From Roseihalotalea indica (GTDB lineage: Bacteria; Bacteroidota; Bacteroidia; Cytophagales; Cyclobacteriaceae), in assembly GCF_022458895.1 (NCBI RefSeq), contig NZ_JAINFL010000019.1, positions 1 through 64,000 on the forward strand: a stretch of DNA of 64,000 nt, in the 5' to 3' direction. The translations under genes and the position numbers were made by a program. Positions 9,587-18,039 of this stretch are shown here, in pieces (within the stretch, counting starts at the first letter, position 1; every line of letters starts with the position of its first letter). The notes under the pieces were generated by a model. That model was not told the DNA's origin and made no database searches. It saw only the letters and a list, made by a program, of their open reading frames with translations.

Positions 9587-10103
9587 GAAAGCATACGCAT
9601 GGTGAGAGTCTATCTTCGATATAGGCCGGTTTTATTGTTCTTTTGTAGCTTGCCGATCTTAGAAGGACAGTATAAATTGACAGTCATCTCCTCACAATTT
9701 TGCCCTGCGCCATAGTATAAAACGATAATCAGCATTGAAAAATAAACGAAAAGGAAGTAATATAGTGTAACACTTCCTGCTAAGGCTGGCTATCTGGACA
9801 TAGCCAGTATGGATATACTACCCGGTGACGAAACTTTGATCATTTCATTTATTCCCTGGTTTACAGACCGGGGTCGCTACTGATGAATTTACATTTACAA
9901 GAGAACAGGAAAGGTTTCTTTGAGACTATTAAGCAAATAACTTATGGACGGCTTGGAGCTTTTATAAAGATTGGCAGAACAGCATCGACTAAAAAAAGCA
10001 ACAGCAAAGCACTGTTCCAACCCTTGCAAAAATGGGCTAGTGCTCCTGTTGCGCCAGTTCACGATATTGATACACAACCGAAAAATACACACAGCCAAGG
10101 CTT
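9587..10103. other. Intergenic stretch after rph
   Basis: I see no supported gene in these 517 bp. A short hairpin, CTGGCTAT–ATAGCCAG (9786–9807), lacks a following T-run and is not a convincing terminator. A 74-codon frame at 9883 has no recognisable pattern and biased composition. The stretch may be decayed accessory DNA. Confidence 0.4.
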
Positions 10104-10772
10104 GTGAAATTCATCCATTTGAACAAAGGCGAAAAAATACTGATTGTAACACTCTTATTTTGGAGTATAGTTTTAGCTATATCTGCATACTATTACTTTG
10201 GCGACATCGGCAAATATATTTTCTATAATCCAAAGCAAATTGGGGAGATAAAGTTGCCTTATAAATGGTGGTTGGTTGGTCATTTTGCGGCGGCCTCCAG
10301 CACTCTTTTCCTGGGACCTTTACAATTTATTCCAGTCATCAGAAGAAAATACATCAGATTTCACAGAATTTCGGGTAAGCTGTACATTATTGGTTCATTG
10401 ATTTCTGCGTTTACTGTTTTCATTTTATTAGCAACCACCTATTCCCTCCCCGGGGCAATTCCGTCGTTAGGGTTGTTATCAATAATTTGGATATTCACAA
10501 CCATCATGGCTTATATCAGCATTCGGCATCATCATGTAAAGCAGCACGAGCAGTTTATGATCCGAAGTTATGTTTGTGGTTTTGCATTTGTCTTTATCAG
10601 GCTTCTCCCGGAAATAAATTCTATGACTGGAATATTCAACTTCATCGAAAACGAAACAATGAGAGCTACTGTGTACGAATGGATCTGCTGGGTTTATCCT
10701 CTGATTATTACGGAGTTTTTTCTTACCTGGAAGCCCCAACTTGAAAAAATAGTAAAGCAAGCAACGTACTAA
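10104..10772 (+). CDS. DUF2306 membrane protein
   Basis: The 222-residue protein starts at GTG and has about six hydrophobic segments, beginning with VTLLFWSIVLAISAYYYF and WWLVGHFAAASSTLFLGPLQ. The pattern RRKYIRFHRISGKLYIIG, the paired-His stretch RHHHVKQHEQFMIRSYVCGF and the late Arg in FVFIRLLPE are the signature of DUF2306. The conserved histidines suggest metal or heme binding, but the family role is not established. It is an inner-membrane protein standing alone. Confidence 0.8.
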   Translation: MKFIHLNKGEKILIVTLLFWSIVLAISAYYYFGDIGKYIFYNPKQIGEIKLPYKWWLVGHFAAASSTLFLGPLQFIPVIRRKYIRFHRISGKLYIIGSLISAFTVFILLATTYSLPGAIPSLGLLSIIWIFTTIMAYISIRHHHVKQHEQFMIRSYVCGFAFVFIRLLPEINSMTGIFNFIENETMRATVYEWICWVYPLIITEFFLTWKPQLEKIVKQATY

Positions 10773-10998
10773 AATGAAATTAGCAAATGACCCTGCCACA
10801 GGTAGAATTTCTTCTCGGAGTACTCGAGTTTAAACTATTAACTGTTTCAATAAAGGCCCGGTAAATACCTTGGTCCAAGGCAGCTCCACCGGGGGCGTAC
10901 TGAGTCTGTCGCTCGAGTGAGCGCTCGCAAGTTTTGCAAAAAAAATCTGCACAGGGTGTAATAATCCGGAACTTCAGCCACTAACTGATAAAAACATT

Positions 10999-11475
10999 AT
11001 GGATATAAAGGAGGCCATTGATCTTTTAAAAAGTTTACAAACTGAGGCTGATAAAAAATCTGAGATAAGAATTTATGAAAATTTCACCGGGATTCTATCC
11101 GACCTGAAAAATAAAAACCTAACAGAAACGCAGTTACGCTCAATAGAAGAAGAGCTTGATACGCTAGCGCTAAAAGCTAATCCTGAAAACAGAAAAAAGT
11201 ACTTTAATCAAAAGCTTGCTGAGCTTAAAACCTATCTGAAAAGCAATTTTTCGCTTATTACCGAAGGGTACTATACAACCCTTGGTGTATCATTGGGAAT
11301 AGCATTTGGAAGTATGGTAGGGGTTATGGTTGGTACAGTCTTTAAAGTGTCTCTTGGGGTTTCGTACGGTATTCCTTTGGGAATGATCATCGGACTATTG
11401 GTCGGCAGGTATATGGATGCCGAAGCGCAGAAACAAAATCGGGTGCTGAGCATCAATCTTTCTGGCTCTCAGTAA
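10999..11475 (+). CDS. Glycine-zipper protein with helical N-terminus, unknown function
   Basis: The first 95 or so of 158 residues are charged and helical (KEAIDLLKSLQTEADKKSEI, LRSIEEELDTLALKA). Residues about 94–135 form a glycine-rich hydrophobic stretch with repeated small residues (GVSLGIAFGSMVGVMVG, GIPLGMIIGLLVGRYMD), a glycine-zipper pattern that could form a membrane hairpin. I do not recognise the family. It lies 74 bp upstream of an ECF-like sigma factor and its membrane partner, and may be part of their unit or a target of it. Confidence 0.65.
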   Translation: MDIKEAIDLLKSLQTEADKKSEIRIYENFTGILSDLKNKNLTETQLRSIEEELDTLALKANPENRKKYFNQKLAELKTYLKSNFSLITEGYYTTLGVSLGIAFGSMVGVMVGTVFKVSLGVSYGIPLGMIIGLLVGRYMDAEAQKQNRVLSINLSGSQ

Positions 11476-11549
11476 TATCAATATGCACAGGTCCGCAATT
11501 GTAGAAGCAATAAACAGAGTAAGTTCATTTCAGGCCGAAAAAACAGGTA

Positions 11550-12041
11550 GTGAGTAGCGATTTTTATTCATCATCCATTCTACCATTTTCCGGTATAATC
11601 ATGAAGATATGCCGCGCATATACCAATACGCAAGAAGATTTTGAAGATTACTATCAGGAGGTTTGTTTACAGATTTGGAAAAGCCGGGATAACTTTCAGG
11701 AACGGTCCGAATGGTCTACCTGGGTGTATCGCCTGTCATTAAATGTTTGTCTAACCCTGCTCAAAAGAAGGAAAAACAATCCGCAGTATTTTGCTTCTGA
11801 CTATTTGCCTGAAGAAGCAGTGGTCGATAGCACCGCCTTTAGCGACGAAGCTCTTAATCTATTATTTGATGCCATCAAGCAACTATCGGAAGTAGACAGA
11901 GGGGTAATTCTGCTGTATCTGGAAGAAAAAACCTATCAGGAGATTGCTGATATCATTGGCACCAACCCAAACAATATTGGGGTGCGGATCAAGCGAATAA
12001 AAGAACGCCTTAAAAAACTATTAGATGGAAAAGTCAATTGA
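11550..12041 (+). CDS. ECF-type RNA polymerase sigma factor
   Basis: The 163-residue protein has region σ2 (ICRAYTNTQEDFEDYYQEVC, and WSTWVYRLSLNVCLTLLKR) and region σ4 (LSEVDRGVILLYLEEKTYQE, IADIIGTNPNNIGVRIKRIK). No σ1.1 or σ3 is present, so it is an ECF-type factor. The start is GTG. The last 17 bases overlap the next gene, a membrane protein, suggesting coupled translation and an anti-sigma partnership. Its target promoters are not known. Confidence 0.85.
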   Translation: MSSDFYSSSILPFSGIIMKICRAYTNTQEDFEDYYQEVCLQIWKSRDNFQERSEWSTWVYRLSLNVCLTLLKRRKNNPQYFASDYLPEEAVVDSTAFSDEALNLLFDAIKQLSEVDRGVILLYLEEKTYQEIADIIGTNPNNIGVRIKRIKERLKKLLDGKVN

Positions 12042-12666
12042 AACAATCTGGAAAGAAGGTTTTTTGAAACATGATGCTTTAGTTGCTCCCAAACTAAACG
12101 ACCTCTACAACCAAAAATCGAGTCATATTATCGATAAGTTTAAGAGAAGGTTTAAGATAAATCTGATTGCCATAGTGACGGGTTCTTTTGTGGTATTGGG
12201 GCTATCATTTAGTGTCGGAATTCCGGTGATGGGCGTACTCTTCTTTTTGATATTACAAGTGATTGTTATAGTTAACAAAAAACAATTGAATGAATTGAAA
12301 AAGGTTGACAAGGGCAAAAGCAGTTACCAGTACCTGAAAACGTTTGATGATTGGTTGAAAAAACAACTTTCTGTGAACAGGAGAATGGCCAGATATTGTT
12401 ATCCCTTGTTTTTTCTATCTATCGTGTTAGGCTTTTGGTTTGCTGACAATTTTCAGATTATTTTTAGCAAAATTATAGAGCAACACCATGAAATTTATCT
12501 AATACATGGTATTCCGGTAGTATGGCTGATACTGGTTGGGTTAGTGGCAGCCCTGCTCGCAATCTTCGGTGGTCGGATTTACGATTTGGATGTAGGAGTA
12601 GTCTACGGCCGTATGTTGAATAAGCTGGAAGAAATGCTGGCGGATATGGATGAGCTAAGGAGTTAG
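12025..12666 (+). CDS. Membrane protein coupled to ECF sigma factor, possible anti-sigma
   Basis: This 213-residue protein has a cytoplasmic N-terminus of about 47 residues and four hydrophobic segments: two at about 48–85 (LIAIVTGSFVVLGLSFSVGI, VLFFLILQVIVIV) and two at about 127–180. It lacks a classical zinc anti-sigma motif (HxxxCxxC). The start codon lies inside the sigma gene, so translation is likely coupled. Position alone suggests that it holds the sigma factor at the membrane. No domain confirms this. Confidence 0.7.
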   Translation: MEKSIETIWKEGFLKHDALVAPKLNDLYNQKSSHIIDKFKRRFKINLIAIVTGSFVVLGLSFSVGIPVMGVLFFLILQVIVIVNKKQLNELKKVDKGKSSYQYLKTFDDWLKKQLSVNRRMARYCYPLFFLSIVLGFWFADNFQIIFSKIIEQHHEIYLIHGIPVVWLILVGLVAALLAIFGGRIYDLDVGVVYGRMLNKLEEMLADMDELRS

Positions 12667-13002
12667 TGCAATGGTTTACAGAACACCCATGTAAATTAGC
12701 TATAAGGCACATTTTCCAGTGCTACCTCAAAGATTGATTGACAGATTAATAAATTGAACAGTATACCGTAGGCACTCAGGAGTCTATCGGGTATTACTGG
12801 CACTCACGGCCAATTGGGTAACAATCTGTTTTATAATCACGGACTTACTGCGTGCGCCCTCAACACCATTGTGATTTTTTTTCGTAAGTTTGCAGATATA
12901 AATCAAAAAAGCCCGTCAATGTAGGATATAATTTCTTTCAATAAAACAAGTAGCTAACCCCAAAAACAGTTGGCTGATGTATCATTTTTTAAGAAAGAAA
13001 TT
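12667..13002. other. Intergenic stretch before the ABC-F gene
   Basis: No gene is supported. TAAGTTTG at 12885–12892 fits the Bacteroidota −7 consensus TAnnTTTG, but the nearest upstream TTG (12869) is only 13 bp away, shorter than the usual 19–20 bp. It is a tentative promoter for the gene at 13003. Confidence 0.3.
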
Positions 13003-14595
13003 ATGTTGATCGCACAAAATATCACATACATACATCCTACCAAAGATGTATTGTTTCATAACCTCACACTTACTCTCAATAAACACCAAAAAGTTGCTCT
13101 GGTTGGCAATAATGGGATAGGAAAGTCCACCCTGCTAAAAATTATGGCGGGTGAATTGCAACCGTCGGCTGGGCTTATACAGACTGATACCGATCCCTAT
13201 TATATTCCGCAGCTTTTCGGGCAGTTTAACGAGCTAACTGTTGCTCAGGCACTTCAGATTGAAGGCAAACTACAGGCTTTACAGGAAATTCTGGCGGGAA
13301 AGGTAACCGAAGAAAACCTTACCCTGCTGAACGACGACTGGGCCATTGAAGAGCGCTGTCAGGAAGCGCTGAATTACTGGAAACTGGAGCACCTGGCTCT
13401 AACGCAAAAAATGGAAACCCTGAGCGGCGGACAAAAAACTAAAGTGTTTCTATCCGGTATTTCTATCCATCAACCTCAACTGGTTTTGCTAGACGAGCCC
13501 AGCAATCACCTGGATACCAGCGGGCGGCAGTTATTGTATGATTTTATACAGTCAACTTCCTGCACCCTCATGGTAGTAAGCCATGACCGCACACTGTTGA
13601 ACCTGCTCGATGCGGTATACGAACTGAGTTCTCGCGGAATAACTATATACGGTGGTAATTATAACTTTTATGCTGAACAAAAGCAGCTAGAAAGTCATGC
13701 CTTGCATGAGGATGTGAGAAGCAAAGAAAAAGCCCTGCGGAAAGCCAAAGCCGTAGAGCGAGAAACCGTAGAGCGGCAACAAAAACTGGATGCCCGGGGA
13801 AAGAAAAAGCAGAAACAGGCCGGCATGCCCAAAGTAGTTATGAATCTGCTCAGGAATAATGCCGAGAAAAGCACGGCTCGGGTAAAAGGTGAACATGCCG
13901 AAAAAGTAGGTGCCCTTTCTCAGGGTTTAAGTGAATTGCGAAAAGAACTGCCGGGTATTGACAAAATGAAATTTGGCTTTGACAATTCGGTGTTGCATAC
14001 CGGAAAATTACTGTTTACGGCTAGTGATATTAATTTTGGCTATGGCACTGAGCTACTATGGAAAGAACCGTTGAGTCTGCAAATAAGAAGTGGAGAACGT
14101 GTTGCCCTAAAAGGGGTAAACGGTTCGGGTAAAACAACGCTGATCAAAATAATTTTGGCAGAGTTTGAACCCCAGATGGGGCAAGTACAACGAGCTGATC
14201 TCCGAGCAGTATATATTGATCAGGATTATTCATTGATAGATAATCAATGCAGCATTTATGAGCAGGCACAGCAGTTTAACACCTCAGCCTTGCAGGAGCA
14301 CGACATAAAAATCCGGCTAAACCGATTCTTATTTACCGCAGACGATTGGGATAAACCCTGTGTTGCCCTGAGTGGGGGCGAGAAGATGCGGCTTATGCTT
14401 TGTTGCCTTACCATCAGCCAGCAAGCTCCCGACATGATTATTCTGGATGAGCCTACTAATAATCTGGATATCCAAAACATAGAAATTTTAACCGCCGCTG
14501 TTAATGAGTATCAGGGAACCCTCATAGTGGTATCGCACGATGAGTATTTTCTAGAGCAGATTAGCGTAAAACGAACCATCGAGTTGAATGAATAA
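13003..14595 (+). CDS. ABC-F family ATPase
   Basis: Two ABC domains lie in one soluble chain of about 530 residues. The first has Walker A GNNGIGKST, signature LSGGQKTK and Walker B LVLLDEPSNHLD. The second has GVNGSGKTT, LSGGEKMRLML and MIILDEPTNNLD. A basic helical linker lies between them (RGKKKQKQAGMPKVVMN region), as in ABC-F factors that act on the ribosome rather than in a transporter. No membrane segments are present. Some family members protect ribosomes from antibiotics and others resolve stalled translation; which applies here cannot be told. The ATG at 13003 is preferred over TTG at 12970 because homology starts with MLIAQNITY and AAGAAAGAAA precedes it. Confidence 0.88.
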   Translation: MLIAQNITYIHPTKDVLFHNLTLTLNKHQKVALVGNNGIGKSTLLKIMAGELQPSAGLIQTDTDPYYIPQLFGQFNELTVAQALQIEGKLQALQEILAGKVTEENLTLLNDDWAIEERCQEALNYWKLEHLALTQKMETLSGGQKTKVFLSGISIHQPQLVLLDEPSNHLDTSGRQLLYDFIQSTSCTLMVVSHDRTLLNLLDAVYELSSRGITIYGGNYNFYAEQKQLESHALHEDVRSKEKALRKAKAVERETVERQQKLDARGKKKQKQAGMPKVVMNLLRNNAEKSTARVKGEHAEKVGALSQGLSELRKELPGIDKMKFGFDNSVLHTGKLLFTASDINFGYGTELLWKEPLSLQIRSGERVALKGVNGSGKTTLIKIILAEFEPQMGQVQRADLRAVYIDQDYSLIDNQCSIYEQAQQFNTSALQEHDIKIRLNRFLFTADDWDKPCVALSGGEKMRLMLCCLTISQQAPDMIILDEPTNNLDIQNIEILTAAVNEYQGTLIVVSHDEYFLEQISVKRTIELNE

Positions 14596-14749
14596 ATTCA
14601 AAAACAAAAAAAGCTTTATCGTAATAACCGGTGGGCCTGGTATTGGAAAAACAGCTAAGCTGGGGGGGAGGGTTTTAAAGATACTAGCTTTTTATGGTAA
14701 AAAAGCTCAGGACACTTCTAATCAGACGGCACTTTTTCGCTCAAACTGA
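14588..14749 (+). pseudogene. Truncated AAA-type P-loop ATPase (Walker A fragment)
   Basis: A 53-codon frame overlaps the end of the ABC-F gene and reads MNKFKNKKSFIVITGGPGIG followed by KT. That is a perfect Walker A at the extreme N-terminus, as in AAA_28-type ATP-binding proteins, which are usually about 180 residues long. After the lysine-threonine the sequence loses all resemblance and stops at 14747. The overlap ATGAATAA suggests a former operon partner of the ABC-F gene. It is a gene remnant with a deletion of everything after the P-loop. Confidence 0.65.
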
Positions 14750-14780
14750 CCAAAGTATTAACTGTTGAAACGGCAAATAA

Positions 14781-15437
14781 ATGGTAGAAATACCCAAGGG
14801 AAAGATTACCTTAAATGATGATAGAATAAAGCGTAAATGGTCCGTTGAGATACCGCCATTTTTGCTGGGTAAATATCCGGTAACTCAGGAGTTGTATTTT
14901 TCAGTTACTAAAGAATCTCCCAGCACGTTTGCTGGTGCACGAAAACCGGTTGAAACAGTGTCATGGAGGGATGCTGTGCTTTTTTGCAATGCATTTTCCA
15001 TGAAGGAGGGACTGGAGGCTTGCTATCGTATGGATAGCGATGAAGAAAAAGTCACCTTCAATGCCCAGGCTAATGGTTATCGGCTGCCTACCGAAGCAGA
15101 ATGGGAGTATGCCTGTAGAGCAGGGGCCACCGCCATCAGGTATGGCGAAATTGAAAAAATTGCCTGGTATAAAGAGAATTCACAACAAACCACCCATGAT
15201 GTTGGCCTGAAAGAACCCAACCCCTGGGGACTGTACGATATGCTGGGTAATGTTTGGGAATGGTGCTCTGATATATATGATGAAACCGTATATGGTTCGT
15301 ACCGGATTTTCCGCGGTGGTGGTTGGTATGATAAGGAACGCGGCTGCCTGGCAACCAACCGCAGACGGAGCCATCCGGTTTCATTTAAAATTGATGACCT
15401 GGGTTTTCGGCTAGCCCGAAATTTGGCAGAAAAATAA
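14781..15437 (+). CDS. Formylglycine-generating-enzyme-like (SUMF1 domain) protein
   Basis: The 218-residue protein has the SUMF/FGE-sulfatase fold pattern: YPVTQELYF, PVETVSWRDAVLFCNAFSMK, YRLPTEAEWEYACRAGA, NPWGLYDMLGNVWEWCSDIY, FRGGGWYDKERGC and the closing DLGFRLAR. True FGE enzymes carry a copper-binding Cys pair near the C-terminal RGG.W...C..... region; here only one Cys follows RGGGW. It also lacks a signal peptide and is shorter than the exported enzymes. It is therefore better called an FGE-like domain protein. No sulfatase gene is nearby. Confidence 0.82.
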   Translation: MVEIPKGKITLNDDRIKRKWSVEIPPFLLGKYPVTQELYFSVTKESPSTFAGARKPVETVSWRDAVLFCNAFSMKEGLEACYRMDSDEEKVTFNAQANGYRLPTEAEWEYACRAGATAIRYGEIEKIAWYKENSQQTTHDVGLKEPNPWGLYDMLGNVWEWCSDIYDETVYGSYRIFRGGGWYDKERGCLATNRRRSHPVSFKIDDLGFRLARNLAEK

Positions 15438-15707
15438 AAGGCTTGTGGCTAAGCTGTACAAGCATCATAACGTTTTACAGGGAGCTATAACGCTATACTG
15501 ATAAGCTTAAAAATTCCCTTTATGCCTGAAGCATAAGATCAGTTATACCATCAAGTCTTTAAAAATGCGCTTAAGAGTCAATTGTAATGCATTTTTCAGC
15601 ATTGGGTTTAAGCCTGATGCTGGCATAATTACCAAAATGAACTAATAAACAAGGTTTATTCTTCCTACCCTTGATTCGCATATTTCCTTAAAAAAACAAT
15701 CAAAATA

Positions 15708-15754
15708 TTTTGTGCAACCAAAAGGTTGCTTATATTTGCAACTATACGGTTGCA
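15708..15754 (+). promoter_or_regulatory. Promoter with two palindromic operators for arsR-like gene
   Basis: TTTTG (15708–15712) and TATATTTG (15731–15738) are 18 bp apart and match the Bacteroidota −33/−7 promoter pattern. Two palindromes cover it: GCAACC-AAAA-GGTTGC (15714–15729), lying between the two elements, and TGCAACTATACGGTTGCA (15737–15754), overlapping the −7 end. Both share the half-site GCAAC/GTTGC. A repressor bound there would block transcription, so the ArsR-type product starting at 15770 probably represses itself. Confidence 0.75.
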
Positions 15755-15769
15755 TAAATTTGATATTCA

Positions 15770-16096
15770 ATGAAACGAGATATTTTTCAAGCCATTGCCG
15801 ACCCAACTCGTAGAGCCATACTGGTGTTGATTGCAGCTCAGGCCATGACTCCTAATGCGCTGGCCGAGCAATTTGATACTACCCGGCAGGCAGTATCCAA
15901 ACACATCAAAATTTTGAAAGAATGTGAGGTAGTAGAGCAGCAAAAAATGGGTAGAGAAATTTATTATCACTTTAAGCCTGAAAAAATGCAAGAGATTGAC
16001 GGCTGGTTAGAGCAGTTCAGGCAACATTGGGAAACGCGCTTTAATCAACTTGACCAGGTATTATCTAACTTAAAATCTCAGAACAATGAACAGTAG
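15770..16096 (+). CDS. ArsR-family winged-helix repressor
   Basis: The 108-residue protein reads [20 protein letters not shown], then [20 protein letters not shown] (helix-turn-helix) and the wing [20 protein letters not shown]. The Asp-Pro-Thr-Arg-Arg opening is typical of the ArsR subgroup that is paired with SRPBCC/AHSA1 genes. No Cys cluster for metal sensing is visible, so it probably does not sense arsenic. It overlaps the next gene by 11 bp and is preceded by two palindromes that are likely its operators. Confidence 0.9.
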   Translation: MKRDIFQAIADPTRRAILVLIAAQAMTPNALAEQFDTTRQAVSKHIKILKECEVVEQQKMGREIYYHFKPEKMQEIDGWLEQFRQHWETRFNQLDQVLSNLKSQNNEQ

Positions 16097-16583
16097 CCTT
16101 TTAATGGACTTTTCCGTCGACAAGGAAAACAACAAAATCAGCGTGAAACGAGAGTTTGCCGCACCGGTTGCTATGGTGTGGTCTGCCTGGACCGAAAGTG
16201 AAATTCTGGACCAGTGGTGGGCACCTAAACCCTGGAAAGCGCAAACCAAGACCATGGATTTTCGCGAAGGCGGACACTGGCTCTATGCAATGGTTGGCCC
16301 TGAGGGAGAAGAGCATTGGGCCCGAGCCGACTACCGGTCTATCACCCCTCAGAAAAGCTTTTCCGCTCAGGATGCTTTCTGCGATGCCGAAGGAAATGTT
16401 AATACTGAATGGCCTCGGTCAAGGTGGAACAACGAATTCAGCGAGTCTTCAGGCGTAACAAGGGTACAGATTGAAATTACCTTTGACAAACTGGCCGACC
16501 TGGAAAAGAACATGCAGATGGGCTTTAAAGATGGATTTACTGCCGCCCTTGAAAACCTCGATGAGGTATTAAGTCAAAAGTAA
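16086..16583 (+). CDS. SRPBCC (AHSA1-like) protein
   Basis: The 165-residue protein has the START-like AHSA1 pattern: [40 protein letters not shown], and a C-terminal long helix [20 protein letters not shown] that closes a hydrophobic pocket. Such proteins bind hydrophobic ligands. The ArsR–SRPBCC pairing is common, but its inducer is not known. Translation is probably coupled to the repressor gene, given the 11-bp overlap. Confidence 0.88.
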   Translation: MNSSLLMDFSVDKENNKISVKREFAAPVAMVWSAWTESEILDQWWAPKPWKAQTKTMDFREGGHWLYAMVGPEGEEHWARADYRSITPQKSFSAQDAFCDAEGNVNTEWPRSRWNNEFSESSGVTRVQIEITFDKLADLEKNMQMGFKDGFTAALENLDEVLSQK

Positions 16584-16745
16584 AACCGAAACGGCCCTTG
16601 GTAGCCATTGGTAAATATACATGACACGATAGCCTTTTAGTTTTTACTAAAAGGTTATTTTTTTATGAATAATGAGAGCCTGGTTTTCATTTGAAAACCC
16701 CATCTTGCTGCTGTATTTTAAACTGTCATTTTACGAAAACACACC

Positions 16746-17297
16746 ATGTCCTACTGTAGCGCGATAGAGTCTATGCCCGAAGCAAGAAGAGCTTTACATC
16801 AGAAGTATCACGACCACCATTATGGTTTCCCGATCCACGATGATAATGAGCTCTTTGGCAGGCTCATTCTTGAAATTAACCAGGCCGGGTTGAGTTGGGA
16901 AACCATCTTACGGAAAGAAGAAAGCTTCAGGAAGGCATATGATAACTTTGACATTCAGAAAGTGGCCGCTTACACAGCAGAAGACCGGGCTCGGTTGCTA
17001 ACCGATGCTGGCATTATCCGGAATAAACTGAAAGTAAATGCGGCTATAGAGAATGCCAAAGCGATTCTACAGCTTCAGAAAGAATATGGCTCGTTTGAAA
17101 AATGGCTGGAGCATCATCACCCCATGCCTAAAGAAGCCTGGGTAAAATTATTCAAGAAGACTTTTAAGTTTACCGGGGGAGAGATTGTAAACGAATTTCT
17201 GATGAGTATCGGATACCTGCGGGGTGCCCATGCGGATGATTGCAAAATTCACCAGAAAATACTAAGTTCTAACCCAATGTGGTTGCAGAGCAAATAA
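16746..17297 (+). CDS. tag: DNA-3-methyladenine glycosylase I (Tag family)
   Basis: This 183-residue protein excises 3-methyladenine from DNA, the first step of base excision repair. It has the Tag zinc ligands in the expected places: Cys4, His22 in YHDHHYGFP (E. coli reads YHDNEWGVP), and His and Cys in AHADDC with the correct spacing of four. It also has the INQAGLSWETILRKEESFRK block, which resembles the FxAGLSW.T.L..R..FR block of the family. The usual Trp in the EWG motif is Tyr here. A different glycosylase fold (AAG type) for overlapping lesions is encoded at 52852. Confidence 0.85.
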   Translation: MSYCSAIESMPEARRALHQKYHDHHYGFPIHDDNELFGRLILEINQAGLSWETILRKEESFRKAYDNFDIQKVAAYTAEDRARLLTDAGIIRNKLKVNAAIENAKAILQLQKEYGSFEKWLEHHHPMPKEAWVKLFKKTFKFTGGEIVNEFLMSIGYLRGAHADDCKIHQKILSSNPMWLQSK

Positions 17298-17345
17298 TGT
17301 GGCAAGCTTATATCCCTATTACCTTTAAATATTCAATTCTAGGTT

Positions 17346-17744
17346 ATGAACCCGCCTTACAAACCATCGGGATACAATGCTGTATCTCCCTATTTCGTAG
17401 TCAACGGTGCCCAGAAACTGATCAGTCTTTTCAAACAGGTTTTTGATGCCACAGAACTGCGACGGTACAACCGGCCCGATGGCTCGGTGATGCATGCCGA
17501 ACTCAAGATTGATGACTCCGTACTGATGATTAGTGACGCGTCTGAACAATTTCCTCCACTTCAGCAGTTAGTCCATATTTATGTGCAGGATGTAGACCTG
17601 ATCTTTCAAAAAGCAATCGATGCCGGATGTGAGGCAATTGACCCACCGAAAGAACGAGAAGGCGACCCGGACCGGCGGGGTTCTTTTAAAGATCCTGCAA
17701 ATAATTTCTGGTCTATAGCCACGCAGATGAAAGAAGAATCCTGA
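17346..17744 (+). CDS. VOC family protein (PhnB-like)
   Basis: The 132-residue protein starts YNAVSPYFVVNGAQKLISLF, continues FDATELRRYNRPDGSVMHAE and LKIDDSVLMISDASE, and ends RRGSFKDPANNFWSIATQ. This is the PhnB/YdcJ-like branch of the VOC superfamily, small cytoplasmic proteins related to glyoxalases. Their reaction is generally not known. It lies 48 bp after tag and may share its transcript. Confidence 0.85.
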   Translation: MNPPYKPSGYNAVSPYFVVNGAQKLISLFKQVFDATELRRYNRPDGSVMHAELKIDDSVLMISDASEQFPPLQQLVHIYVQDVDLIFQKAIDAGCEAIDPPKEREGDPDRRGSFKDPANNFWSIATQMKEES

Positions 17745-17759
17745 ACTAACTATAACTTA

Positions 17760-17918
17760 ATAGCCATTGTTCTGATGTCTTTCACTGACATACTAGGAAA
17801 CAGGTGGCAGGCACCGTACAGTCTCCTGCTAACCGCCTCCGGTAACACTTACCTGCTGGTCAGACAAGATTTTTAAAAGAAAATGGCTTCTTACGTAATG
17901 ATCGGCATAAACTCTAAT
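17760..17918 (-). repeat. MITE-like intergenic repeat, copy C
   Basis: On the minus strand it reads ATTAGAGTTTATGCCGATCA, then CATTTTCTTTTAAAAATC, ACCAGCAGGTAAGTGTTACC and GGAGGCGGTTAGCAGGAGAC, and ends in ACATCAGAACAATGGCTATT. Both ends match the family consensus. It begins 15 bp after the stop of the VOC gene. Confidence 0.72.
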
Positions 17919-18039
17919 TTCGTTGATTTCGTAGGTATTTTTCATTTTTTCAGTATAATATATCAGTCATTGAAAAATGTCCGGTAGATTAAGTAAATTG
18001 AAAGCTTGATCAAATGCTACCTTCTAACCTTATTCCCTT

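Noticed and set aside
9883..10107. 74-codon open frame after rph
   Set aside because: It has no recognisable pattern, odd composition and no spacing that fits a gene, and it runs into the start of the DUF2306 gene.
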